Shown here: positions 49,101 to 55,989 of the stretch, in pieces
How the letters are laid out: every line of letters begins with the position of its first letter
How positions within the stretch are numbered: position 1 is the first letter of the stretch
From: Elusimicrobiota bacterium
Lineage (GTDB): Bacteria; Elusimicrobiota; Elusimicrobia; 2-02-FULL-39-32
Reading direction: 5' to 3'
Length of the DNA stretch: 64,000 nt
NCBI GenBank assembly: GCA_016180425.1
Contig: JACPBF010000001.1
Coordinates: 517,447-581,446 of the forward strand
Program-made: the position numbers and the translations under genes
The notes under the pieces: generated by a model
What the model was told of the DNA's origin: nothing
Database searches by the model: none
The model's input: only the letters and a program-made list of their open reading frames with translations

Positions 49101-52100
49101 CTCCCTAAATGATAGACGCTCTTTCCTTCAAAATCATAAATAGAAAAATAGTGATAAAGGTATCGGTGTTTATCAATCGTGTCCAGATACTCATAAACAA
49201 TTCCAATATGTTTGCCATCGCTACTTAAGATTTTTCCAATGATTTTTCCCCTGCTATTTGGCATTCCTGAAACATCATTTAACCGTTTTGAAGAAATAAT
49301 CTTCCCTGTTTTAATTTCCTTTCTATAAAGGTAATATTCGACTCCCCTTCGAGGCAGATTAGATTGTTTTATAGAAATGCTTTCGGTTCCGCCGGGCAAA
49401 ACCATCTCTTCTTGCATCACGGAAGATATCGAGGAAAGCGTCCCGCTAGGAACCGGCACATTCACAGCGCCAAACGCAGCCTTGCCCATTAAGGATACAC
49501 TCAAAACAACAGCGGATAAAAATTTAGAAAATTGTTCTGCTCTTTTCTTTCCATCTTTCAGGATGGCATGGAAACGTTTTAAATATTTTCCCCGCTTGCT
49601 CAAGGGCTGGCCATAAAAATCGGGTGATGCGTTGGCGGGAATTGTTTGCGCGCTGTTTAAAATGGATTCAAATTCAGGGAGTGAATAAACCAACAATTCT
49701 TGAATGATCACTTCATCCACGCCCAATTCTTCCGCGATCTTGTCAGGCGCCAATCTCTTTATCAAAAACATATTCAGAATGATCTGAATGGTAGGACTTT
49801 CAAACGAGCTCAACAGCGCTTCGATGATCTCTTCCTCTTCTCCATGCGTCTGCATCAGTTCAACCGCGGCCGATAATTTTTTCTGATCAATGATATCCGT
49901 TGGCGAAAGGATATCATCATCAACTTGGGGAAATTCTTGAGAGCGATAGGCAGTGATCAATGGATTCTCTTCAATGTCAAAGATCGAACAAAAAAGGCGT
50001 AACTCACCAATCGTAAGCGGAAAAGTTGCTCCGCTAGAAATATTGAGAAGCTCCATATATAAGACGACGGACGCTTTTTGATCTGATGGAGAAAAGTTTT
50101 CAAGTAAAGGACGATCTTTATTTAACGCGTATACGCAAAATAGATTCGCCTGAAATCTGCTGAAGACCTCCCTAAAATGAGCGGGATGTCCTAAAAGTTT
50201 ATAAAGCGCTTGAACGCGTTCATTCAGGTTTGGAGTTTCGGTTCGAACCCGGTTCACCAAATTCCTTAAATAATCTAAGTCGGATTGAGAAGGCTCAAAC
50301 CAAAAAGCTCCTCGAAGCAAATCGGGAAAATCAGCATGCCACATGAGTTTCTGCCAAATTTCATTGGATGTTTTTCCAGTTGCCGCCTCATCTTCTTCAA
50401 AAGAAAAGTAGGATTCGGCTCTTTTATACGCCATGATAATTTGGTCTTTTTTCCATGGATCGTTAGCAATGCTTTCGTCCCGCAATAATCTGTGATAGGC
50501 TTCTTCAATCGCTTCTCGTGAGGGTGGCTGCGATTTATTGAAAGGCAATCCCAGTTTTGCAAGCGCAACCCTTAAATCATAAGGCGAAAGAAGCATTGCC
50601 CGATGATTAATCTTTGCTTCCAGCGCTTTAAGCGCGGCGTTAAACCTGTGCATTTCATTGGGCGGAACCGCGTTCACTATCCTTTTCAGCCACCCATTCA
50701 TAAAGACCCCTAGTTTTTGCTTAGGATTTTCAACAAATTGCCGAAGCGCGGCTCTCAAATAGCGATCATAAAAAGCTGCGTCCTGAATTTGCGGTGGTTT
50801 GGATCCACCGGGGTACTCGCGGAAATCAAAATATCTGTGGGCGCGCCACCATGGGATTAAGAAATCCAACGCCTCAATATCATCAATGTTCCCTCCCTCA
50901 TCCAACCACTTCATAATAGATTCCCTTCGATCCACTAAAATAGAATAGAGTTCCGCATAATAATTCAAAAATAGTTCCAGCTTTAAGCTCCAATGGCCTC
51001 CATGCCCTCCGTAAGAAACGCCTCTGGCAGTTAACCAATCCCTTAACAACGCGTTTTCTGGAAGTAGTTTTGAATCGTCTCCAACCCAATGTATGGTGCC
51101 AAAAATTTTAAAAACTTTTGTCCGTTTGGATAGTTCTGCAAGGGCCTGACTTTGAGCCGATTGATCCGGCCCCGATTGAAAAACCATGGCTGAGGAAGGA
51201 AGCCGAACAGGGCGGTAGAAAACCATATCCCCTGCCAGAGCGCAAACGAGATTGTCTCTGTTCAACTCAATTAAATCTTTCAGCGGAACTATTGTTACGT
51301 AAGGGTATTCGTTCCAAACGCCATCTACCACGCCATTCAGGCTAAAATGAACCGTCTCTCGTATGCTATATTCAGGGCTCATAAAAGATTCATCAATGTT
51401 ACCGTAAAAATATTTGTTGCCTTCCCCGTCTTCTTCTGGAGGAACCTTCGTGATCCGCACGGCATAGAGAGGAAACGATTCGGTTCCGTCCTCAAACAAT
51501 TCAAACTGTTCTGGATCCAGCAGAACCGCGTCTTCTGACACCTGATTGCCGGACCAAGCGTTTTCCAACGCAAAGGTGTGCCAAAGGTTAGTAGTAGAAG
51601 AATCCAACTCTTTAGCCAGATCTCTTAAAAGTTTTAAGAGATCTGGATCATGCCAAAATCTTAGCAGACCCCATATAAATTCGCGCCGATCACGATCCGT
51701 TACCAACAGGGTGCGAAGCAGACGTTTCAAGTATGATTTGTTGAGCAAAGGAATTTTACCTGATCGTTTCAATTGATTGATCTCTTTCAGAGTCAATGTA
51801 AGATGGTTAGTTGGAAGAATCCTAGAGAACAAAGATCTAATATGGTGGAGCGTTTGCGGCACGCCAAAAAGAGAGCGCGTCAAACTTCGAAGTTCAGTGT
51901 CCATTATTTGCGCGAGGGAATAAGCGGAGTTATTTCTAGAACTGGTGTTTCCGACAGGAGGTTCAGTTGGGTTGGGACTGCTCTGACTTGAAGCGAAAGT
52001 TTTAGATGGCTCCCTTCCATTGCCAGACATCGCGACATAGGAATTGCCAACTTTTTGAACGCGTCGATTCATAGCGTTAGAAGAAACTATGCTATCAGAA

Positions 52101-52546
52101 ATAAGAGTTAGCGTTTTTGGAAAAATTTGTCTGAAAATTTCTAAGCTATCTTCCAAATCTTGAGAGATTTGTTCTTCAAGTTTGTAATAGCATTGCACGG
52201 CGTAATCTAAAACGGTTTCAAAAATCTTCACTGATTTTTCACGGATCAGATCAAATTCCTTTTTTGCATTATTCAGAATAGGGTTAGAAAATCCCATATT
52301 TCGGCCTAATGGCTGTAGATTAGAATTTTGAGGAACATATTTGTTAAGCACTACTTGCTGTTCCATCGGTGATTTTACAGAAAGAGGTCTTCCTCGAAAT
52401 TGAAAACTTTCAGCTCTGGAGGAAGAAATTTGTTTGGCTTGAGCAAAGGGCGGGAGTATAATAGAAATCAACAAAGCGCCGACAACCACGAGCGCGGTGC
52501 TCTGTTTGAAAAATAGAATGATCTTTTTATTCCAAAAGTAGTGCAT
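40151..52546 (-). CDS. Giant exported multi-domain protein (crotonase/HIBCH-like, S2P-like, proline dehydrogenase, PGK-like and HAD domains)
   Basis: 4131 residues in one unbroken frame. Residues ~17-37 are a signal/anchor (LVVVGALLISIILPPFAQA). Residues ~40-1000 are mostly helical and unrecognised; ~652-712 is J-domain-like without HPD and ~920-955 HTH-like. A second signal-like segment lies at ~1005-1030, membrane segments at ~1252-1310 and ~1379-1445, with a Ser/Pro/Glu linker between. ~1500-1830: crotonase/HIBCH-like (NFSAGGN; PEAKFGFFPNVGS). ~2200-2320: membrane part resembling site-2 proteases (NEVGHM). ~2490-2810: proline dehydrogenase (RPVKGAYHSQEVR, YLMRRFQENSTAN). ~2930-3365: phosphoglycerate-kinase-like (THLGRP, NSRFYPEE). 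~3400-3605: HAD (LFDLDGTLY, VGNDYLKD). ~3780-3880: membrane segments. No Shine-Dalgarno sequence is seen; a TATAAT lies at 52581-52586. Residue numbers are approximate. Export topology and activity are inferences. Confidence 0.9.
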   Translation of the reverse strand: MHYFWNKKIILFFKQSTALVVVGALLISIILPPFAQAKQISSSRAESFQFRGRPLSVKSPMEQQVVLNKYVPQNSNLQPLGRNMGFSNPILNNAKKEFDLIREKSVKIFETVLDYAVQCYYKLEEQISQDLEDSLEIFRQIFPKTLTLISDSIVSSNAMNRRVQKVGNSYVAMSGNGREPSKTFASSQSSPNPTEPPVGNTSSRNNSAYSLAQIMDTELRSLTRSLFGVPQTLHHIRSLFSRILPTNHLTLTLKEINQLKRSGKIPLLNKSYLKRLLRTLLVTDRDRREFIWGLLRFWHDPDLLKLLRDLAKELDSSTTNLWHTFALENAWSGNQVSEDAVLLDPEQFELFEDGTESFPLYAVRITKVPPEEDGEGNKYFYGNIDESFMSPEYSIRETVHFSLNGVVDGVWNEYPYVTIVPLKDLIELNRDNLVCALAGDMVFYRPVRLPSSAMVFQSGPDQSAQSQALAELSKRTKVFKIFGTIHWVGDDSKLLPENALLRDWLTARGVSYGGHGGHWSLKLELFLNYYAELYSILVDRRESIMKWLDEGGNIDDIEALDFLIPWWRAHRYFDFREYPGGSKPPQIQDAAFYDRYLRAALRQFVENPKQKLGVFMNGWLKRIVNAVPPNEMHRFNAALKALEAKINHRAMLLSPYDLRVALAKLGLPFNKSQPPSREAIEEAYHRLLRDESIANDPWKKDQIIMAYKRAESYFSFEEDEAATGKTSNEIWQKLMWHADFPDLLRGAFWFEPSQSDLDYLRNLVNRVRTETPNLNERVQALYKLLGHPAHFREVFSRFQANLFCVYALNKDRPLLENFSPSDQKASVVLYMELLNISSGATFPLTIGELRLFCSIFDIEENPLITAYRSQEFPQVDDDILSPTDIIDQKKLSAAVELMQTHGEEEEIIEALLSSFESPTIQIILNMFLIKRLAPDKIAEELGVDEVIIQELLVYSLPEFESILNSAQTIPANASPDFYGQPLSKRGKYLKRFHAILKDGKKRAEQFSKFLSAVVLSVSLMGKAAFGAVNVPVPSGTLSSISSVMQEEMVLPGGTESISIKQSNLPRRGVEYYLYRKEIKTGKIISSKRLNDVSGMPNSRGKIIGKILSSDGKHIGIVYEYLDTIDKHRYLYHYFSIYDFEGKSVYHLGRTDFEEGLKGTKISSIQFRSNTIRIKYQQREARKRTLTDPFFRAYLSPEKEIIISPRSDLEKTASLGFIPNEERFAITPIPSDSILITVGAPKEQDEFFYKDFKPSLNLFLLTSAGYIGLVIFSIFRREQAFSTEELAWLLLFPPGILGTAAIVNFIAAPVPEIATPSASPLPQSEPASGSGHISSPSKTEQGSESVTDPSPAKIDTASESAPVPSNGIINLLKDEGGQAKSEVVFIAGAVAGVAIIFYQPLLNILTAVFQSGTLLTTVVAGVGIPQFSNLMSAITFLALLHILISRSSLTSVLENSILANIFTQKKNNILSPDLAAMSGRKKDGKSAAGKTKKSDHAVILSTKEQQSLLATLSVSPGGVGTISIASDNGLNALTYAHIKRMIKLVKEARVNKNIKVLVFKGAKDNFSAGGNIVEILNNLMDPATTHKVNEFYEIGDRLLKDIREFPKPTIVLAHGYTIGRGLGIAAAADFIVTDKTTKISMPEAKFGFFPNVGSTLFLSKKIGLTLAKYYGLTGAMMSGIEAVQFGLADGYTSGGVEIFLRHLEFYVVNRSALGKKDVWGVINGRTMGPYSDPNISNKSAAIKKYFDFEQNSQGTLRDILSRLEQGARNGDRFAQETLAVMQSNSAYSLWLFEFLIDTFASAKWRNDKDKAMQIELNFAKLMTAHPAYRDGVLGFQKHNIKSVHLDQIILLDGKGFRIVLEGVPTQIGSELSSEVLADYNGEKYVIAARKEFVVGQKTVELVLASDPSKKIELGIALRNSQWSDQESLEELGVIRSWEKTEVGRNIVSLAKRTNPEKFQSENSGDTSLNSNMSPELPSYVRIPLSRACSIFFYPRAYKAPYLYEVELSLKSIPQDSLARAPLIRMEEIKSEEELLDRLYRGERVVVYRFGSRRHPLVPGQILERTYYGSPREVLKIGREMVVEHFRRQWFNEEKNPPTPVTWLAWDPIQHLFELISFNETFKSLDIEKWGIREIVKEYLYSKGSHDKLSEILVDPTRVNMRVIGEYDPDKSPPKNASDLIALLFVVPAVTYLSTIVLAGFFGISVDANSLWGSAISAVSLAIVINEVGHMVEVNWKKPFREWSWPKLDTKGVIAFDDWPPALQKVLGFRITVPGAHGSSGIIANLVAVLAIFAASGFHWLAVLTAVTLILANLFSALGPTDVSDTLRKNKEVSNLEGNVKRPHLQYRDEVEEDNGGWGIPESEIVRETERLVEVSKSIRKERERILNVLERLRNGISKFILKMYPNPRFAKLLNGSVDLADKIIQSDRTPEIFKRWLRRLLFFMTAQYIVGTTVDEALQSMENLSQEKAVEKVIRDMAAKGIRVVKEEKSQSRPVLSIADILGEGIHTEDEANENAQACVELIEKMASYGLEPNISSKVTNLTPKDWLDSEDESVRKDGFDLAVRNYKKIVTKVREVKRAGWMRAIVWVDKEEYIYRDVANEVIQTLLEELENQADPNLKMVRENGLRIPDIAMVVQAYFVDSLAEVEGLINWMEKVPEDPMPIAIRPVKGAYHSQEVRDAEQQGDPIPVWMGNWKTDENYLEILRLLFKKHDLIQRIGIASHDVRTIVSALLWAKKLNVDPQHLEFQSLYGMTENLKRALQEIFRYFWGEDKALPRIYSYVPFVIKGGIEKALKYLMRRFQENSTANAADNNVNLAETGKISATELARPKWDPEFLAKTKAKGESIEESIINESEKLFKGREEEKLEIRTELQDYSFNKDGLIKWLEKTKDVNLKISMALTLGRMNYQNEMRSRRIDKNLPKDHQPLEEIRTIEDLTDGRSAFLKINWDIGEDPGDGDTKIVQTVETVKRALEKFDELFICTHLGRPRKEQLDDPISREKFDVEKKVLPIAKRRMTEIGIDAEIVMLPESIDAMPAAIESARKFHKNKKIVFMLPNSRFYPEESSYYTDSQPTPEDQDKFIERLLNALGHPAAYINEAIESHITDATVRMANHFPPEARAAGISFVKEVNKKLEFEAEARGAGLIIWGGTKPDKIYKHLLKYVSSGQQHAGDIMVVVGALAYPFLKQAGQSIGKSRLPKGEAALKVEKAISKIRERAQENDMKLLLPIDHRVIVRDEETAELVNQIGIEQKAIDIGSKTLDVILKEIDKIIERHKEKGEGWIIANGGTGVFERSDGRVGTRRLLEKLEEARVAGVPVFLVGGDMLKAVNEVREKDWGGRELNPAILLTTAGGTILASLADGISNHPPVRALLKKPESKTQAQVQDRSDVHSNIDERIKLILFDLDGTLYHAPEFEVMYREALVRTYVERNNVSIETAREVIQNKSDELSNKGAVSSNQLSLEFSISWGGKEIGELKHMPFDLIKPNPKLKEFLDHLKRQGYTLAIATNSGKEVVKRILQIIGIEECFDPSLLITRDRVKASKPEPIFYERVLAALGVSPSQIVYVGNDYLKDVEPAENLGVWSFRTLGPDGLNDLEAKIHEIDEAMKYGRQSPLPISVVEKSGNIADVGRRLIESAIPDQNEKITILIHANDNTHTFSFNVPSHLLSWETRILARFFADVINNVVMTQEVNSVDIYTPQNNLYSKICDEIENSYPHAAFLVDLARIQQILGETPSNHADDFSGGGNWVWLYELLRKHFFPDPTIYDFTLEDYNRKWAWLEDVISFGLSALSIGLLTYILTGSNLQVALQVSFFSSLLVYVEGHKEWIANRFDSRAPPQYLESAKKIARINLLLGIIQLIIPVPFWISFPLLLAASVINHYLTNVSKSFAGVETGLNPNLQGIVQVAQALGDSTDKIKELLLQTEFSYSSVLDKVFQFWSAEVNQPEICLIDFESAKTENDRLLQLRTIQQIEEQKKKNPFKKVQYLSVNKNGAAIGEIEKALGIRGTIAVLESAEEAVIELKRIARSESFSLRIVTTQKSSMVWKNLLAEEAQEWNIKILIPQVLDISKEVSLSLIEMGAMNSGLRDWAEGLKGERGVEIIGDRLTIQGVPLEPPSKDEEQKIAQLYKQQA

Positions 52547-52732
52547 ATCTAGAAACGCGCATTACGCGTATATGGAGATAATTATATAATGGAAGGGGTT
52601 CTCGTTGTCTCAAACTTTTTGTAACAAATTTGTGACACTTTTGTAAAGTTTCAGGGGCGGTTTCAAAAAAATGTTCCGAGCATCACTGCGGTTTAACAGA
52701 TTTTCTAGGATTAATGAACGCCTTTGACATGA

Positions 52733-52757
52733 TCCTAATATATCGTATATATTAGGA
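52733..52757. promoter_or_regulatory. AT-rich palindrome upstream of the giant gene
   Basis: 11-bp perfect arms around CGT (core CCTAATATAT / ATATATTAGG). It lies 9 nt beyond the DUF190 stop and about 190 nt upstream of the giant gene start on the minus strand. It lacks a GC stem and T tract, so it looks like a protein-binding operator rather than a terminator. No cognate regulator is identified. Confidence 0.45.
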
Positions 52758-52766
52758 AAACTCCCT

Positions 52767-53123
52767 TTAGCTTTTGTTGGCGCGGTACATAATAACATTC
52801 ACGCTTTCAAGCGTAATAAGGCCTTCTTGCACCATTGAATCTAAAAAGGGTAAAAAATGATTTATTTTTTCTTCGCTATCCACAATTTCAATCACAATGG
52901 GTAAATCTTCTGACAAACGCAATAACTTAGCGGTATGCATGTGGCTTTTGCAGCCAAATCCCATAAAACCTTTAATCGCAGTGGCCCCTGCCATGCCTTC
53001 TTTTTTAGCCAAATGAATAAGCGCTTCATAAAGAGGCTGGCTTTGCCAACAATCTCTTTCCCCTATAAATATTCTTAAAAGTTTTCCATTCGCTGGTATT
53101 TTCATTCCTTGATTCACCTCCAT
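52767..53123 (-). CDS. DUF190 protein linked to fluoride export
   Basis: 118 residues, a PII-like small alpha/beta protein: LLRIFIGERDCWQSQPLYEALIHLAKKEGMAGATAIKG, GFGCKSHMHTAKLLRLSEDLPIVIEIVD. DUF190 genes very often sit next to crcB, as here (26 nt away), and are thought to regulate or support fluoride channels. The start is the ATG before KIPANGKL or the one six residues earlier, both near GGAGG. Confidence 0.92.
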   Translation of the reverse strand: MEVNQGMKIPANGKLLRIFIGERDCWQSQPLYEALIHLAKKEGMAGATAIKGFMGFGCKSHMHTAKLLRLSEDLPIVIEIVDSEEKINHFLPFLDSMVQEGLITLESVNVIMYRANKS

Positions 53124-53149
53124 AAAGGTTCTAGCGCAATATTTGGGTT

Positions 53150-53524
53150 CTATACTAATTCAGCAACAATTTGTCCAAGATAGAATAAGAGTAGTCCGAG
53201 CACAAAACTTCCCATCCCATTTAGAATTGCTTTCAATAACTCCCCATCTTTAAGGAGATTAACGGTTTCTAAAATAAGAGTAGAAAATGTGGTGAAGGCG
53301 CCGCAAAATCCCACCATGAGTAAAATTCTTGCATTTGGGTTCAATAAAAATTTTACTTCAGCTAAAGCATTCAAGAAACCAATCAGAAAACATCCGGATA
53401 AATTTACTACCAACGTGCCATAAGGAAAATTGCTGCCAAAAGATTTATAAACTAATCCCGCTAGCGCATAACGGGAAACACCGCCCACAACACTTCCCAT
53501 ACAAAGACTAAACCATTTAATCAT
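53150..53524 (-). CDS. crcB: Fluoride-specific ion channel CrcB/Fluc
   Basis: 124 residues with four membrane helices. Family motifs: GSVVGGVSRYALAGLVY, FPYGTLVVNLSGCFLIGFL (the conserved Asn), and VGFCGAFTTFSTLILE (phenylalanine box region). It forms dual-topology dimers that export fluoride. It overlaps the upstream MFS gene by 8 nt. I saw no fluoride riboswitch motif upstream; the gene is embedded in an operon. Confidence 0.95.
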   Translation of the reverse strand: MIKWFSLCMGSVVGGVSRYALAGLVYKSFGSNFPYGTLVVNLSGCFLIGFLNALAEVKFLLNPNARILLMVGFCGAFTTFSTLILETVNLLKDGELLKAILNGMGSFVLGLLLFYLGQIVAELV

Positions 53525-54740
53525 TCAAATTTTTTTCAGAACCTCTATTGATTCTTAGGATCAAAGTAGCCCCGGCAATGAATAAAATGAAGCTATAGCT
53601 AAATGCCGCAGCAGTGCCAAACCGGGTCCACAAAAATCCCACAACAATGCTGGATAAAAAATCCCCTAAACCATTGACTGTAGCCAGCACTCCAAAAGCC
53701 ATGCCATGCTGTTCTTTGGTTACCAGCTCAGCGCAAAAAGAATCCTCTAGAGTTTCCTCAATGGCAATATAAATTCCTCCCACAATGAATATAAGTGTTA
53801 AGGCAAAAAGAGTGGGCGTACTCCAAATCATACATAACGACATGACTGCCGCCAAGTAGTAACCGCTAGCGAGCAGTTTCCTTTTACTAAACCGGTCCGC
53901 TGCCCAGCCAAAAAGGTAGGAGCAAGAAGCATAAAAGAAATTGCGCAATAGATAAAGACCAACAGCAATGGATCCCGCGTGGGACATTCCCATTGAAGAA
54001 GCTAGCTTTTCACTGGCAAACAAAATGAGTAAGGTGTGAGAAAAATCTCCAATGCCAAAAAGTCCAACGGCAAAAAGGAACCCTCTAAAAGATTTTGGCA
54101 AAGCCTTTAAGCTCTCTCCAAAAGAGATGTGAGGCACAGGCATGCGATCTTTTTCTTGCACAAGGAATTGAATGGCCAGCGCAGCAACCATCCCCGGGAT
54201 CAAAGTCAAGAAAAATAATTTTGAATAGTTATTATTTAAAATTTTCAGAATAAAAAATGCGCTGGCAGGACCAAGGATAGCTCCAAAGGTATCCATCATT
54301 CGATCAAAGCCAAATGCGCGGCCATACGCCTCTTTTTCAACAGATCCCGCAAGCAAGGCATTACGAATGGGAGTTCTAACTCCACGCCCAAACCACGCAA
54401 AGGAACGAGCAATCAATAGATGCCACGCTTGGGAGGCTAAAGAAAAAGCAGCGGTTCCAACTGCTGTGAGAACATAACCTGCCACAGCGATTGGCTTTCG
54501 TCGTCTTAAACGGTCCGTGTAATAGCCTGAACCCATCTTAGCAAAACTGGATAAACCGTCTGCTACGCCTTCAATTAAACCCAGCCAGGCAGCCGCCACT
54601 CCTATGGAAGCTAGATATGCAGGCATGACTGCAGTAGCAACTTCATGCGACCAATCGCTAAAAAGTGAAGCTAAACCAATGCCGATAACCGTCCGGTTAA
54701 GCCACTTTACTTTTGGTTTGCTAATTTTCGATGGTTCCAT
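53517..54740 (-). CDS. MFS transporter
   Basis: 407 residues, 12 membrane segments. It has the MFS loop 2-3 motif (FAKMGSGYYTDRLRRRKPIAVAGYVLTAVG) and a matching second-half loop (LFGWAADRFSKRKLLASGYYLAAV). The N-terminal VIGIGLASLFSDWSHEVATAVMPAYLAS is typical of a bacterial group of uncharacterised drug/metabolite exporters. It is 25 nt downstream of treT and overlaps crcB, so it is part of the same transcript; the substrate is unknown. Confidence 0.9.
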   Translation of the reverse strand: MEPSKISKPKVKWLNRTVIGIGLASLFSDWSHEVATAVMPAYLASIGVAAAWLGLIEGVADGLSSFAKMGSGYYTDRLRRRKPIAVAGYVLTAVGTAAFSLASQAWHLLIARSFAWFGRGVRTPIRNALLAGSVEKEAYGRAFGFDRMMDTFGAILGPASAFFILKILNNNYSKLFFLTLIPGMVAALAIQFLVQEKDRMPVPHISFGESLKALPKSFRGFLFAVGLFGIGDFSHTLLILFASEKLASSMGMSHAGSIAVGLYLLRNFFYASCSYLFGWAADRFSKRKLLASGYYLAAVMSLCMIWSTPTLFALTLIFIVGGIYIAIEETLEDSFCAELVTKEQHGMAFGVLATVNGLGDFLSSIVVGFLWTRFGTAAAFSYSFILFIAGATLILRINRGSEKNLND

Positions 54741-54765
54741 ATTCCATTTTCTACATAATCTAGAT

Positions 54766-55989
54766 TTAAAGATAAATTAATGTTTCGTTCGGATGATCCA
54801 GAGAAAGAAAGAGCAACATATATTCCCTTAGATGGCGCGTAAGAAGAAAGTTATTCCGTACCTGCTCTCTTCCATTATCCCCAAGTTTCTTCGCGTACTC
54901 CGGATTTTGCAGAAGCTGTTTTAACCAGTAGGCTGTACCTTCAATAGAATGGGTTAAAATACCGGAATATTTGTGGGTAATTTGCAAGGGAATGCCTCCT
55001 ACAGCGCTGGCGATGACTGGCTTCCCTTTCCAAAGCGCTTCCGAGACTGTAAGTCCAAAACCTTCTTTGAGCGATTTCTGTAAAACAACTGTGGATGCGC
55101 GTTGTAACGCATTAATCTCAATGTGACTGGTAGGAGGCAAACAAAGAATATGAATGTCAGTATCTTCTCCTGCTTTTTGACGCACCTCCGTAAGCACTTT
55201 AACTCCCTCAGGATCATCATCTGCTGAACCGCCTGCTAGAACAAGCTGGCAATTCACATATTGTTTTACAAGTTTGTAGGCCTCAATCACTCCTACAGGG
55301 TCTTTAAAATAATCAAACCTAGAAATTTGTGTAACAATGGGACGCTCCGCGTCAATTTTAAAACGAGAAAGAACTTCATCTATTGTTCGTTGCGGTAATT
55401 CCTTATTCTTATCGCTCAAAGGATCAATGGAAGGCGGGATCAACATTTGCCGATGAAGAAGTCCCTGAGTAAACGAGGGAGCGGAAAAAACTGAGGCGTC
55501 GTACTGTTGAATCATTGGCTTTAAAAAATTCCAAAGAGTTTCATCTTTTTCCGAAAGATCAATGTGGCATCTCCAAATCCAACGGTTTTTATATTTGTTT
55601 CTTTCAAGAACCAAAGCAGCAGGTTGAGGGTCATGAATAAAGAGGATGTCCGCATCCAACGATAAACTTAAGACATTATCCCGAACAGTATCCAAATACA
55701 ATTCAAAATCTTCTTTACTCAACTGTTCTTTTTTCCCATGCAAGGCATTATGAAATTTTTTAGTAATGATAAAAAACTTCTCCCCGCCTTTAATGCACTC
55801 CCATCGGGCATTGACACCCATCTCCTTTAAAAGCGGAACCATTCGGTTTAATATCTCGGCCACGCCTCCTCCTGTGGAAGTTGAATTAATATTGACAATG
55901 GATTTGCCTCTTAATTTTTCTGAGATCAATCTCAATTCCGATATTTCATTTTCCCCTACGATGGAAATATAATCATCCAGATTAAACAT
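54766..55989 (-). CDS. treT: Trehalose synthase TreT-type GT4 glycosyltransferase
   Basis: 407 residues. The N-terminal segment VNINSTSTGGGVAEILNRMVPLLKEMGVNARW is characteristic of TreT, which joins NDP-glucose and glucose to make trehalose (and can run in reverse). Further motifs: HDPQPAAL, WRCHIDLS, VTQISRFDYFKDPVGVIEAYKL, LQKSLKEGFGLTVSEALWKGKPVIASAVGGIPLQI (GT4 E-x7-E). It overlaps the DUF5752 gene by 8 nt. Its presence beside otsA and otsB gives two trehalose routes in one operon. Confidence 0.9.
   Translation of the reverse strand: MFNLDDYISIVGENEISELRLISEKLRGKSIVNINSTSTGGGVAEILNRMVPLLKEMGVNARWECIKGGEKFFIITKKFHNALHGKKEQLSKEDFELYLDTVRDNVLSLSLDADILFIHDPQPAALVLERNKYKNRWIWRCHIDLSEKDETLWNFLKPMIQQYDASVFSAPSFTQGLLHRQMLIPPSIDPLSDKNKELPQRTIDEVLSRFKIDAERPIVTQISRFDYFKDPVGVIEAYKLVKQYVNCQLVLAGGSADDDPEGVKVLTEVRQKAGEDTDIHILCLPPTSHIEINALQRASTVVLQKSLKEGFGLTVSEALWKGKPVIASAVGGIPLQITHKYSGILTHSIEGTAYWLKQLLQNPEYAKKLGDNGREQVRNNFLLTRHLREYMLLFLSLDHPNETLIYL

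Noticed and set aside
40600-51990. Many plus-strand ORFs of 60-155 codons opposite the giant gene
   Set aside because: They are antisense shadows with no ribosome sites or recognisable motifs; the giant frame has continuous domain matches.
52547-52620. A promoter for the giant gene
   Set aside because: TATAAT at 52581-52586 is good, but no -35 box fits at 16-18 nt; the nearest (TTGAGA) is 21 nt away.
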